Positions 42,217 to 50,758 of a stretch of DNA of 64,000 bases are shown here, one piece after another. A program made the translations under genes and the position numbers. The notes under the pieces were generated by a model that did not search any database, was not told where the DNA came from, and saw nothing but the letters and a program-made list of their open reading frames with translations. Origin of the DNA: SXOA01 sp051004015 (GTDB taxonomy: Bacteria > Planctomycetota > Planctomycetia > Pirellulales > Pirellulaceae); the NCBI GenBank assembly GCA_051004015.1, contig JBPCKT010000138.1, positions 21,308-85,307 of the forward strand, written 5' to 3'. Every line of letters starts with the position of its first letter. Position 1 is the first letter of the stretch.

Positions 42217-43944
42217 TTACATCGGGAATCCGGGTGGAAGTCCACCCGGAAAGCCGCCGCCGGGTCCCCCGGGCAGGCCGCCGCTCGGAGGTGCGGGCGG
42301 TGGCGGCTTGATACCCTGCTGCTCGAGCAAGCGGAAGGCATCGACCCCGAAGCCGCTCTCCTTGGCGGAGGCCCCTTCGCGAATGATGTCGGTTCGCCCG
42401 AGGTGGATTTTCTTGTAGGTGTCCTCGGAGATGATGTAGTACCAGTCTCGGAAGCGGGTATTGAGCTCGGCGACCTTCGCCTCCGCTTTCCTTTTCTTCA
42501 GATTGTATTCGTCCATTTTCCGCTGGTTGGCCTTCTTGATACGGTCGCGCTCGAGCTGAGCGGCGTCCGGCTTGACGGGAGCTATTACCGCGGGTTTGGC
42601 GGGGGGCTCCGCGCCCGCTTTGGCTTTGGTCTTGGCAGGTTCGCTCTTGGTCGCCTTCGGCTCTTCTTTGGCTTTCTCCGCGGGTTCCTCCTGGCAAGCT
42701 CCGCCATTGGTTTTGGGAGTCTCGGCGGCAGGAGGAGTGGTCGGGGGCGTGGTTGGTGGAGCAGCCGGGCCGGCCGGTTCGGGTTCGAGCATGGGGGGCT
42801 GCAGAAGGTCCTCGGTGAGCTCGGTGCTGACGAGCAGGTAACGGTTGAGCTTTTGACCTTCGCTGCCGGCCTGCACGCCGGCGATGTCGCCGAATCGCAG
42901 GATATAGCGGACGCCATCCTTCAGGTCCACATACACTTCGCCGTTGGTGCAGTAGAGTTTATCGCGGGCGGGAATGAAGCCTATTTTCACCAGAGCATCC
43001 TGCACCTTGCGGTCCTTGATGAGTTTGGGATCAGCCTGGAGTGCTTCCCCCACGCCGGCGGGCGTGCGCTTCACGTCCTCGATCTTCAGATCATCCAGGG
43101 CGGTCTTCATTTCGTCGAGCTTTTGCTTGTTCAGCTCTTCGCCATCCCCCAAGGAGGCGTCGTGTGGCCGGTTCTGCGTAAAAATTTGAAAGTTGTCGAG
43201 GTTCCAGACTGCCGAAAGCGTGTCCCACGAGACGGCCGCTTCCATGCGGAGTTGGGCGCCGTAGGCACCATCTTCCTTGAGGACCGAGTAGTCCTTGAGC
43301 GTGAGCCGCTGAACGTCAAGCGGGTTGAGCTTGAGGAGGTCGCGTTCAATCCACTTGTTGAAGTCGGTCGGGAGCTTTTCGATGTCGACCTTGGCGACGT
43401 ACACGTCGTCGGTGAAGGTGGAACCCTCGGCCACGCGGACAAACCGCTGGCCGGGAGTGTCCTTGACCGGCTTGCCGATAATCAGACGGGCCAGCTCGTC
43501 TCCTTTGCCGTCGCGAATGACCACCGACATGCCGACGTCCTTTTGTTTTGAATCATCAATTTTCTGCGAAGGGTCGAGCACGCCGAACAGATGGTGCTCC
43601 TCGGAGAACTGGGTGGCCAGGCCCAGGGCTTTGACTCCCAGCAAGCTGCCGGCGGCATCCTTGAGCTGCTCCTGGGCGTCAGCGGGGTAATTACCGTGCG
43701 AGGGAAGGGACCAAATACCCCCCGTCTTCTCGACCTTCAGGGACTCCGTTTTATTCTTGTCCTGGTCGTAGCGAACGATTTCCAGGCTGGCCGCTTTGGT
43801 GGGATCGGTGAAGTTTTCAAACAGCGGCTGGCCGGTCTTATTGACGACAACATTCGTGCTGGGAGCGGGAAGCGTGGCATATGCGAGACCCGCCAGCACG
43901 AGGCCCACGACGCCGAAGATCAATGTTTTGATGTTTTCGTTCAT
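42217..43944 (-). CDS. DUF4340 membrane-anchored extracytoplasmic protein
   Basis: This 575-residue protein has one TM helix (about 6-26: LIFGVVGLVLAGLAYA) and a long extracytoplasmic part with the repeated DUF4340 pattern (GGIWSLPS...YPADAQEQLKDAAGSLLGVKAL, then FVRVAEGSTFTDDVYV). A Lys/Ala/Pro-rich low-complexity region (about 405-480) precedes a charged helical tail and a Pro/Gly-rich end. DUF4340 proteins commonly follow gldA/gldF/gldG genes and probably work with that ABC complex, whose substrate is unknown. It lies 154 bases after the permease gene, separated by a hairpin repeat. Confidence 0.85.
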   Translation of the reverse strand: MNENIKTLIFGVVGLVLAGLAYATLPAPSTNVVVNKTGQPLFENFTDPTKAASLEIVRYDQDKNKTESLKVEKTGGIWSLPSHGNYPADAQEQLKDAAGSLLGVKALGLATQFSEEHHLFGVLDPSQKIDDSKQKDVGMSVVIRDGKGDELARLIIGKPVKDTPGQRFVRVAEGSTFTDDVYVAKVDIEKLPTDFNKWIERDLLKLNPLDVQRLTLKDYSVLKEDGAYGAQLRMEAAVSWDTLSAVWNLDNFQIFTQNRPHDASLGDGEELNKQKLDEMKTALDDLKIEDVKRTPAGVGEALQADPKLIKDRKVQDALVKIGFIPARDKLYCTNGEVYVDLKDGVRYILRFGDIAGVQAGSEGQKLNRYLLVSTELTEDLLQPPMLEPEPAGPAAPPTTPPTTPPAAETPKTNGGACQEEPAEKAKEEPKATKSEPAKTKAKAGAEPPAKPAVIAPVKPDAAQLERDRIKKANQRKMDEYNLKKRKAEAKVAELNTRFRDWYYIISEDTYKKIHLGRTDIIREGASAKESGFGVDAFRLLEQQGIKPPPPAPPSGGLPGGPGGGFPGGLPPGFPM

Positions 43945-43954
43945 AGGTCCGACT

Positions 43955-44100
43955 CAAAATTCTAAATTTAAAATCCCAAATATCAAACAAATGACAATGT
44001 GTAATGAGGAAACCTAGAAACAGGAAAGGCCAGTCTCTTCGTTTCCAATTTCTCATTTCCCAACTCTCTATTGTTTGAGATTTGGGATTTCCCATTTCTT
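43955..44100. repeat. Inverted repeat between DUF4340 and Gld permease genes
   Basis: The left arm contains AATCCCAAATATCAAACAA (about 43972-43990) and pairs with TTGTTTGAGATTTGGGATTT (about 44071-44090). It is AT-rich relative to its surroundings and has no gene. It may stabilise or end the operon mRNA. Confidence 0.6.
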
Positions 44101-47074
44101 ACGTCTTCATGCGGGTCTTGGAAATTCCCTCCCGCTCCCGGATGTAGCGCCGCACCCAAACCACGCCGCCGACGAACAGGGGAATCAGCGGCGGAATGAG
44201 GAGGCTTAAAAGCTTGTAAATGTTTTGAATACGAGACACGGATTGCAGGCGCTCGCGGCGAATCTGGTCGTTGGTCTTGTCCAAACCGAGCTTGAGGTTC
44301 TGCTTGGTTTCTTGCGAGGCGGCCATCGCCGTCAGCAGGCGGAACTGCAAGAGCTGCTCCCTGCTCCGCTTTTCGTTCAGATCGATCTGTTCCCCGGCAT
44401 CCTGACGCTTCTTGTAGTCGGCCTCCAGGTCGGCCGCCTCCTTTTCTATCTTCTTGATGGCCTCGTCTTCCTTGTCCACGGCATCTTTATATTTGTCTTG
44501 GGCTGCCTTCTGGGCGACTTCTTCCTTGTCGTAGGCCACTTGGGCTTCCGCTTCGATGCGGCGTAGCGTGGCGTAGCGGGCCTTTCGCTGGCGGATGTCC
44601 AGATAGCGGTCCTCCCCGGCGACGGCGTCGACGAGGTTCAAAATGAAGGGCCCATTATCCCAGCGGAACTGCTCGACCCCTTCCGTCCGCATCCCCAGCA
44701 ATTGGTTGCTGATCAGGTCGATGTCGGCCACGTAGATCACGCTCAGCGGCTTCTTGACGAGCGGCTTCTTGGCCGTCTTGTCCCCGGTTTTCTCGCCGTC
44801 CTTTTTCGCGTCCTTTTTGGCGGCAGCCTTTTTGTCGTCTTTCTTACCGTCGTCCACGGTCGCCCCGGCCTCGTCGCCGCGAATCCAGGCGGCCAGGGTA
44901 TGGGCTCGCTTGGGGGTGCCTTCCATGTTCTGCAGGATTGGCTGGATGTCCTGCGTGCGGAAATACTGCCGGGCATCTTCGATTTTGACGAGGCCCGTGT
45001 CCTTGCGATTGTCCGCGGTTTCCACGAGCGAGGTGAACGTGAGCTTCAGGTCCTTGATGTGGGGGGCCTCACGAATGCCGCCGGTCACGGGGAAGAAAAC
45101 TTCCTCAAAATTCTGGACGGCGGGCTCCTTCTTGTTGAACGTGCCGGCGTCTCCCGGTCGGACAAAAACGAACGGACCCCACGGGGGAATATCGCCAAAT
45201 CGCTTGTACGGCATGTAGCCCTGGGCCACGATCTTGCCCGGTAGTTGCCCGGGCTGCACTTCGGCCAACGGCTCGATTCCCAGAGCCCGCCAGACCATGG
45301 CGAAGCTGTCCCCCTTGGGCTGCGGCGGGCCCCCCATTCCCATCATGCCCCCCTGGGCCGGCTTGTCTTCGCTGGTCCCCACGACCTGCCCAAACATCAG
45401 CGGGAACGGATCTTCCAGGATGACCGTCGGCTGGCCGGCTTGCATGGCTTCGACGAGGTTATTGAGCTGCGGCGGCGAGAGGGTGGAAGGTTGCACAACA
45501 ATCATCGCGTCGAACTTGAGTTTGCCGTCCTCGTCATAGACGGTCATGGGATTGGTGATATCCACGTTCTCGACGGCGAACTCCCGTTCCAGCTCTTCCA
45601 GAATGGCTTGCTTGGGAAGTTGCTGAACCTGGCCGCCGGCGAAGGAAAAGCCGCCGCTGAGGTTCACTTCGGTCGTAACCACGGCCAGCTTTTTGCGTTT
45701 GGGCTGGGCCACGGTGGCGATGGAGCGGACCAACTCATATTCAACGGGCATTCCCTTGCTGAAGAACGGCACCACCACCTTTTCCACGCCGCAAGTGAAC
45801 GCAGCGCCCAGAATGAATTCCTGCTGGCGGGATTCGCCGCGGGATGTGGTCGTCACGGACATGCGGCGGATGCCGTACCGGTCTTCGGCCAATGCCGCTT
45901 CCTTGCTGAATTCCTCCAGGTTGTCGTTGAGCTGCAAGACGACCTTGCCGCCGGAGTTGCGCTCCAGCTCCTTGAGCATGGAGACCAGGTTGTATTTCAC
46001 CTTCACGAATTCGTCCGGCACGCGGGCGCTGACGAAGGCCTCAATCCGCACCGGATGCTTGTTTTCCATCGTGGCCAGGATTTTTCGCGTGTCCGGAGAC
46101 AGCGAGCTGACCTGCTCGGAAGTGAAGTCCTTGCGAATCAAGTCGTGATTGGAAAACAGGACATTCGCCCCAATCAAAATCAAGAGCAGCGATAGCGCCC
46201 GCACCAGATAGTGCCCGGCCATCGATTGGCCATCCCGTCCGCCGAGCCAGTGGCGGCGGCCGATGAGAATGACGCTCAGGTAAATGCCCAAGGCGACGAT
46301 CAGCACGAAATAACTAAGCGAGGAGAGACTAACGACTCCACGGCCCAAGTCGTCGAACCGTTCGCTGAAGCTCCAGCGGGAAAACCAATGCGGCTGATAC
46401 TGCGGGGGGAGAATCAAGTTCACTTTCACCAGGTAAACCAGGGCCGCATTGAGTATGGCCCCGAATATGAACGCGACGGTCAGGTTGGTCGTCAGGAACG
46501 AGGCGATCATTCCCAAGGACAGCATCGCCAGGCCCATCAGCCAGTAGCCAAGATACGTGACGAAGAATTGGCCCGTATCGACATTACCGTCCGCCAGCAG
46601 GCTGAGGAAGGAAAAGGTGGCGAGCTCCGAGACGAGCAGCGACACGGTGAGCGTGCCCGCGGCCGCAACGTATTTGCCCAGGACAATGTCCAGGTCTTCG
46701 GCGGGGAGCGTGAGCAGCAACTCGTCCGTGCCCTGGCGGCGTTCCTCGGCCCACAGGCTCATCGTGATCGAGGGAATGAAGAACAGCATGATCGTGGGAA
46801 AGGCCAAGTTGAGCTGATCCAGATTGGCCAGATTGTTGGCGAAGAAATCGGCTCCCCAAAAGAGCGCGATGGAGGAGGCGGCCAGAAACACGCACAAGAA
46901 CACGTAGCCCGTGGGATTGCTGAAGTACCCCACCAGGTTCCGCCGGATGATGGCGTACGCGGCAGGACGATAAATGGCCAGCGGCACCAGCGCCAGCAGC
47001 AGGATGGCGATAAAGCCGAGGTTGTAGAGCAGCAGGATGCCCAGGGAAGCGAGCGCGTTGTACATAGGGGTCAC
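44099..47074 (-). CDS. Fused Gld-type ABC-2 permease and GldG-like extracytoplasmic protein
   Basis: This 991-residue protein joins two parts that are often separate genes. Residues about 1-310 have seven to eight TM helices, including the ABC-2 element AYAIIRRNLVGYFSNPTGYVFL and MSLWAEERRQGTDELLLTLP. Residues about 320-720 match GldG/DUF7088 (KDFTSEQVSSLSPDTRKILATM, VVLQLNDNLEEFSKEA). A Lys/Asp-rich low-complexity insert (about 755-785) and a coiled coil (about 860-950) follow, then a final TM helix (LSLLIPPLIPLFVGGVVWV). GldAFG-like systems are known from gliding Bacteroidetes and are widespread elsewhere without a known substrate. The ATPase gene lies 39 bases upstream. Confidence 0.9.
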   Translation of the reverse strand: MTPMYNALASLGILLLYNLGFIAILLLALVPLAIYRPAAYAIIRRNLVGYFSNPTGYVFLCVFLAASSIALFWGADFFANNLANLDQLNLAFPTIMLFFIPSITMSLWAEERRQGTDELLLTLPAEDLDIVLGKYVAAAGTLTVSLLVSELATFSFLSLLADGNVDTGQFFVTYLGYWLMGLAMLSLGMIASFLTTNLTVAFIFGAILNAALVYLVKVNLILPPQYQPHWFSRWSFSERFDDLGRGVVSLSSLSYFVLIVALGIYLSVILIGRRHWLGGRDGQSMAGHYLVRALSLLLILIGANVLFSNHDLIRKDFTSEQVSSLSPDTRKILATMENKHPVRIEAFVSARVPDEFVKVKYNLVSMLKELERNSGGKVVLQLNDNLEEFSKEAALAEDRYGIRRMSVTTTSRGESRQQEFILGAAFTCGVEKVVVPFFSKGMPVEYELVRSIATVAQPKRKKLAVVTTEVNLSGGFSFAGGQVQQLPKQAILEELEREFAVENVDITNPMTVYDEDGKLKFDAMIVVQPSTLSPPQLNNLVEAMQAGQPTVILEDPFPLMFGQVVGTSEDKPAQGGMMGMGGPPQPKGDSFAMVWRALGIEPLAEVQPGQLPGKIVAQGYMPYKRFGDIPPWGPFVFVRPGDAGTFNKKEPAVQNFEEVFFPVTGGIREAPHIKDLKLTFTSLVETADNRKDTGLVKIEDARQYFRTQDIQPILQNMEGTPKRAHTLAAWIRGDEAGATVDDGKKDDKKAAAKKDAKKDGEKTGDKTAKKPLVKKPLSVIYVADIDLISNQLLGMRTEGVEQFRWDNGPFILNLVDAVAGEDRYLDIRQRKARYATLRRIEAEAQVAYDKEEVAQKAAQDKYKDAVDKEDEAIKKIEKEAADLEADYKKRQDAGEQIDLNEKRSREQLLQFRLLTAMAASQETKQNLKLGLDKTNDQIRRERLQSVSRIQNIYKLLSLLIPPLIPLFVGGVVWVRRYIREREGISKTRMKT

Positions 47075-47113
47075 TAAGTCATCATTGACAAGGAATACAT
47101 CGGGAGAGTCACA

Positions 47114-47866
47114 CTAAACGGGGGCGGCGGTCAGCGAATGAAACGCCGCTTCCAGCCCGCGCCCCTGCGGATCCAGCCCTGCCACCGGGCCGTCGTAAAC
47201 CAGCCGCCCTTCGTTCACCAGGATGACGCGGCTGGCCATGGCCTGAACTTCTTGCAGAATATGGGTGGAAAGGAGTATGGTCTTTTCCTGGGCAATCTTG
47301 CGGAGGGCCGTGCGAACCTCGGAAATCTGATTGGGGTCGAGGCCGGCAGTCGGTTCGTCCATGATGATGACATCGGGCTCGTGGAGCAGGGCCTGGGCCA
47401 TGCCGACGCGCTGGCGGAATCCCTTCGACAATTTGCCGATGGGCTTGTGGACCACGCTTTGGATGGCACAGAGGTCGATGACTGCATCGATCCGGTCGCG
47501 CTTTTTGTTGGCCTTCATGCCGCGAGCGTCGGCGAAGAACTGCAGCAGGCTGTGGGGGGTCATGTCGGGGTACAGCGGGCCGTTCTCCGGCAGATACCCC
47601 AGTCGGGCGGAGCCCGCCAGGCGGTCGGCACCCATGTCGTGCCCGGCAATCTTGGCCGTCCCTTCGGAGGGAGCCAGATAGCCGGTAAGTAGCTTCATGG
47701 TGGTGCTTTTTCCGGCGCCGTTGGGACCGAGAAACGCCACCAGTTCCCCCTGATTCACGGTAAAGCTGACGTTCTTGACGGCCGCGAAAATGCCGTAGAA
47801 CTTGGAGAGGCCAATGGCCTCGATCATGGGGACGCTGGAAGGGGGGGAGGGCTTCTTTTCAGTCAT
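47114..47866 (-). CDS. ABC transporter ATP-binding protein (GldA-like)
   Basis: This 250-residue ATPase drives the downstream fused permease. It has Walker A FLGPNGAGKSTTMK, signature LSKGFRQRVGMAQAL, Walker B VIIMDEPTAGLDP and switch His in ILLSTHIL. The variant signature LSKGF and the YLPENGPLYPDMT block are typical of the CcmA/GldA group. Start at ATG 47866; ATG 47875 is three codons earlier. It is the first gene of a minus-strand unit with the permease and DUF4340 protein. Confidence 0.93.
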   Translation of the reverse strand: MTEKKPSPPSSVPMIEAIGLSKFYGIFAAVKNVSFTVNQGELVAFLGPNGAGKSTTMKLLTGYLAPSEGTAKIAGHDMGADRLAGSARLGYLPENGPLYPDMTPHSLLQFFADARGMKANKKRDRIDAVIDLCAIQSVVHKPIGKLSKGFRQRVGMAQALLHEPDVIIMDEPTAGLDPNQISEVRTALRKIAQEKTILLSTHILQEVQAMASRVILVNEGRLVYDGPVAGLDPQGRGLEAAFHSLTAAPV

Positions 47867-48395
47867 GGAGGTCAACTTCCGGCGCTGGATGCTGAGGCGC
47901 GTTGCCAGGGGGGAGGGCGCTTGTCAATGAAACAAGCCGGCATTTCCTCCGGCTCGCGCAAGCTTTAGCAGTATAAAGGTTTCTGGCCAGCACTCAACGT
48001 GGCCGACCGAAGAAAACGAACCCGCTCGTGCCCCTGAATACGCGAGAAAAGCCGCGATGGTTCGGGCCGCGAAGCCGCGCTCCGCTAGCACGGAGGGCCG
48101 CGGAGTGGGCCAACTTCAGAATTTTGAAGTGCGGCCGACGCTACAGCGAAATCGCGCACCGGAAAGTGGTTGCCAAGCGACCAATCGGACCGCGATAGGC
48201 TGCCCTAAACCGTCATTTTGGCCGTCAAGATGCTTTAACCTGACTCCGTTACGCTCGCTTTTCCGGGCTTGACGCGATTTCACATCTCCGGCACGTCGGT
48301 TGCTCTACCTCCGAAGCCGCATCGCTGTGATGCACTTCGCTGACAGAAGGTAATTCAGAAGCACGCGAAGCGAATCATAAAAAGGAGTAGGAACC
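47867..48395. other. Intergenic region upstream of gldA-like and small-protein genes
   Basis: About 530 bases with no convincing gene on either strand. It must contain divergent promoters. No strong palindrome or repeat was noticed apart from a short TTTTGG/GC-rich patchwork around 48040-48130. Confidence 0.35.
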
Positions 48396-48644
48396 ATGCC
48401 AGCCATCGCCCAGTGGGATAATCGCATAACCCGTCGCAACGAGTTCAAGAGTGAGGACTCCGGTCCGACCTTGCGAGAGATCCGTTGCACCACTGCTGTG
48501 GTACGTGAGAATTGGTCTCGCAGCGAGAAACAATACCGCGCGCAGATGGCTCAGCTTCTTCAGCAGCAACTGTTGGACAAGCTCGCTTCGGTCCCTTTTG
48601 AGTCCTGCGAGAAGGCCACCCTCCGTGAAGCGAGCCTGGCATAA
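48396..48644 (+). CDS. Small hypothetical protein (82 residues)
   Basis: This is a charged, mostly helical protein starting MPAIAQWDNRITRRNEFKSED and ending ATLREASLA, with no signal or TM segment. An AAAAAGGAGTAGGAACC leader gives a near-ideal ribosome site, the best evidence that it is real. It contains two cysteines and no recognised domain. It precedes a TolC-type gene by 139 bases; no functional link is evident. Confidence 0.6.
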   Translation: MPAIAQWDNRITRRNEFKSEDSGPTLREIRCTTAVVRENWSRSEKQYRAQMAQLLQQQLLDKLASVPFESCEKATLREASLA

Positions 48645-48782
48645 ATCAAGTGCGCCCTTTGGCGATGCTAGCGACATCAATGGCTGATTAAACCCAGCCC
48701 ATCTTGCCGAAGAGGATTAAGCGGTACAGTCTTCCTAATCGGACAACTCCGCTTGTTTCCAAGAACGCGGCAAGGATGCTGC

Positions 48783-50246
48783 ATGAAGTCGCCGGCCCAT
48801 CTCATTCTGCTCCTGCTAACATCGCTCACGGGATGTCAGTCGCTGCTTGCGCCCCGCGCAACCAATCCCCAGTCCGCACCAGTTGTTCAACAAGCCGCTT
48901 ACTTCAATCCCGCTTCGGAACCGCCGGATGAATTGCCCCAACAGGATGCTCCGCCCCCCTTGGTGCAGACGCAGCCCGAAGTTTTGCCGCCAACTGTCGC
49001 AGATGATTCGCCGCCGCTGTCGCTCTGGGACGCGGCTTCGCTGGCGCTGGCTCAGAATCCAGACCTGATTGCGGCTCGGCAGGCGGAAGGCGTAAGTCTG
49101 GGGGCGGTTGGAGTTGCGCAGACGTACCCCTTCAATCCCTGGGTGCAAATCCAGGTCACGCCAGATCCTCGCCTCCGGGACGGCAGCACGGGCACCAACG
49201 CGCACTACGTCCTGCTGATGCAAACCCTGCAGCTCGCCCATCAAAGGCAGCATCGCCAGGCGGCGGCTCTGTCGGTTCTGAACGGCACGCGCTGGAATAT
49301 CGTGCAGGCGGAGTTACTGGCCGTCGCTCAGACCGAGCGGCTCTATTTTGCCGCTCTCTACCAGCATGGCGTCGCCGAGGTTTCCCGCGCCAACTCCAAC
49401 CTCAGCCGCGAACTCCTCGAAATCTCCGAAAAGCAGCTTCGCGGCGGTCAACTCTCGGCGGCCGACGTGGCGATTGTGCGGCTCGATGAATCGGCTGCCC
49501 GGCGGCGAGCGGATTTGGCACAGACCAATTATCAAACGGCGCTGCTCGACCTGCGGCGGCAGCTCAATCTGCCTCTTTCGATGCCGCTATCACTGAGCGG
49601 CAGTCTGGCGGGCTTTCAATTCAGCCCCGCAACCTCCGCGGTGCTCGCCCAGGATGCCGCCAAGTCGGAATCGCCGGCCGCGGACCTGCAGGAAACTGCC
49701 TGGCAATTGGCGGCGGCCCGGCCGGACGTGCTGGCGGCTCAGTCCGATCTCGATGCGGCCCGCGCGAACATGAACCTGGCCCGTGCCAATAAGATCCCAG
49801 ACTTGCAAATCGGCCCCTACTATCAAAAGACCGATGGCGGAGCCACGCTGTGGGGCTTCCGGGCTCAATCCGATCTCCCCATTCTCAATACCGGCCAGCC
49901 GCTCGTCCGGCAGCGGATGGCGGAAATCAACCAGCGGCAAACCGTCTGGGAGCAGCTCTATCAGCGGGCTTCCTTGGAAGCCGAGGCTGCCATCGACCGC
50001 TACGAACGAGCCCGGCGGCTCGTCGAGGGGAGCGGCAGCGCGGTGGAATTGCCGCAGGAGCTTTCCAAACTGGAAGCCCTGTTCAAAGCGGGTGAAATCG
50101 ACGTGCTCCGGATGGTCACCGCCCGCTCCAGCCTGCTCGCCGCTCGCCAGGCACAGCTCGACACGCTCAACGAGCTCGCCCAAGCCGCCGCCGCGCTCAC
50201 CGCCGCCACGGGCTTGCCACCGGAAGCGGTGGTGCAGGGGCGGTAG
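48783..50246 (+). CDS. TolC-family outer-membrane efflux lipoprotein
   Basis: This 487-residue protein has a lipoprotein signal (lipobox LTGC at residue 17). The rest shows two long-helix repeats typical of TolC/CusC: SLWDAASLALAQNPDLIAARQ, GQLSAADVAIVRLDESAARRRADLAQTNYQTALLDLR and the second half AARPDVLAAQSDLDAARANMNLARANKIPDLQIGPYY. It would form a trimeric outer-membrane channel for efflux with a membrane-fusion partner, but no adaptor or pump gene is adjacent. Confidence 0.9.
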   Translation: MKSPAHLILLLLTSLTGCQSLLAPRATNPQSAPVVQQAAYFNPASEPPDELPQQDAPPPLVQTQPEVLPPTVADDSPPLSLWDAASLALAQNPDLIAARQAEGVSLGAVGVAQTYPFNPWVQIQVTPDPRLRDGSTGTNAHYVLLMQTLQLAHQRQHRQAAALSVLNGTRWNIVQAELLAVAQTERLYFAALYQHGVAEVSRANSNLSRELLEISEKQLRGGQLSAADVAIVRLDESAARRRADLAQTNYQTALLDLRRQLNLPLSMPLSLSGSLAGFQFSPATSAVLAQDAAKSESPAADLQETAWQLAAARPDVLAAQSDLDAARANMNLARANKIPDLQIGPYYQKTDGGATLWGFRAQSDLPILNTGQPLVRQRMAEINQRQTVWEQLYQRASLEAEAAIDRYERARRLVEGSGSAVELPQELSKLEALFKAGEIDVLRMVTARSSLLAARQAQLDTLNELAQAAAALTAATGLPPEAVVQGR

Positions 50247-50419
50247 GCGGCGTCAATCTCCCAGGAACTGGCCAAAGCGTGACGAATGCAGCCAGTTGGC
50301 GCTCCATCTGGCTTCACTGGCTGTGGCGGTCGATCAATGGGCCACCTGCCGAGTTAGAGTCGAAGACTCCCTCAACCCAATAATCTCCTCCCTGCGGACC
50401 CGCGCGCCAAGAGTAAAAT

Positions 50420-50447
50420 ACTCTTTTGTTCAAGTGAACAAAAGAGT
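50420..50447. promoter_or_regulatory. Perfect 13-base inverted repeat, ACTCTTTTGTTCA/TGAACAAAAGAGT
   Basis: Two 13-base arms flank a 2-base centre (AG). The symmetry around TTGTTCA-TGAACAA resembles TetR- or ArsR-type operators more than a terminator, because the loop is too small for an RNA hairpin of full length. It is about 340 bases before the CocE-type gene. Confidence 0.5.
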
Positions 50448-50544
50448 CTTATCGCGCATCTTACGGGTTGCCGAGGTAGTGCGCGCCCAGAGGAGTTCGA
50501 ATGGGGATTTGAGATTTCGAATTTGGGATCTGAAACAGGGTGTG

Positions 50545-50628
50545 TTGAAAAACTAGGGGGGTTATTCAACAGATATGATGACCCGCGGGCCGGGGGGGGT
50601 GTTGAATAACCAGGGGGGTTTTTCAACG
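50545..50628. repeat. Nested double inverted repeat with G-tracts
   Basis: The outer arms GTTGAAAAAC (50545) and GTTTTTCAAC (ending 50628) pair, and the inner arms GTTATTCAAC and GTTGAATAAC pair inside them. Each outer/inner junction carries a six-G run (TAGGGGGG and CAGGGGGG), and an eight-G run lies in the loop. It resembles a small mobile palindromic element. Confidence 0.6.
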
Positions 50629-50758
50629 CTGTTTACTGTCACATTCTCAAGAGGGCATAATGTCCAGAGTACCGTATCTAGGGCAAAATCACGTTCACCG
50701 GCCGTGCCCGGCTCGGTGGCGTCACGTCACCGCATTCGTTTTTACGTCAACACTTGAG

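Larger units (their letters stand above)
50247..50758. other. Intergenic region with strong palindromes
   Basis: No gene is supported in this 512-base space. It holds a 28-base perfect-arm palindrome at 50420-50447 and a nested double inverted repeat at 50545-50628, described separately. A fragment resembling the dispersed TTCGAAT repeats lies near 50503-50530. Confidence 0.5.
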
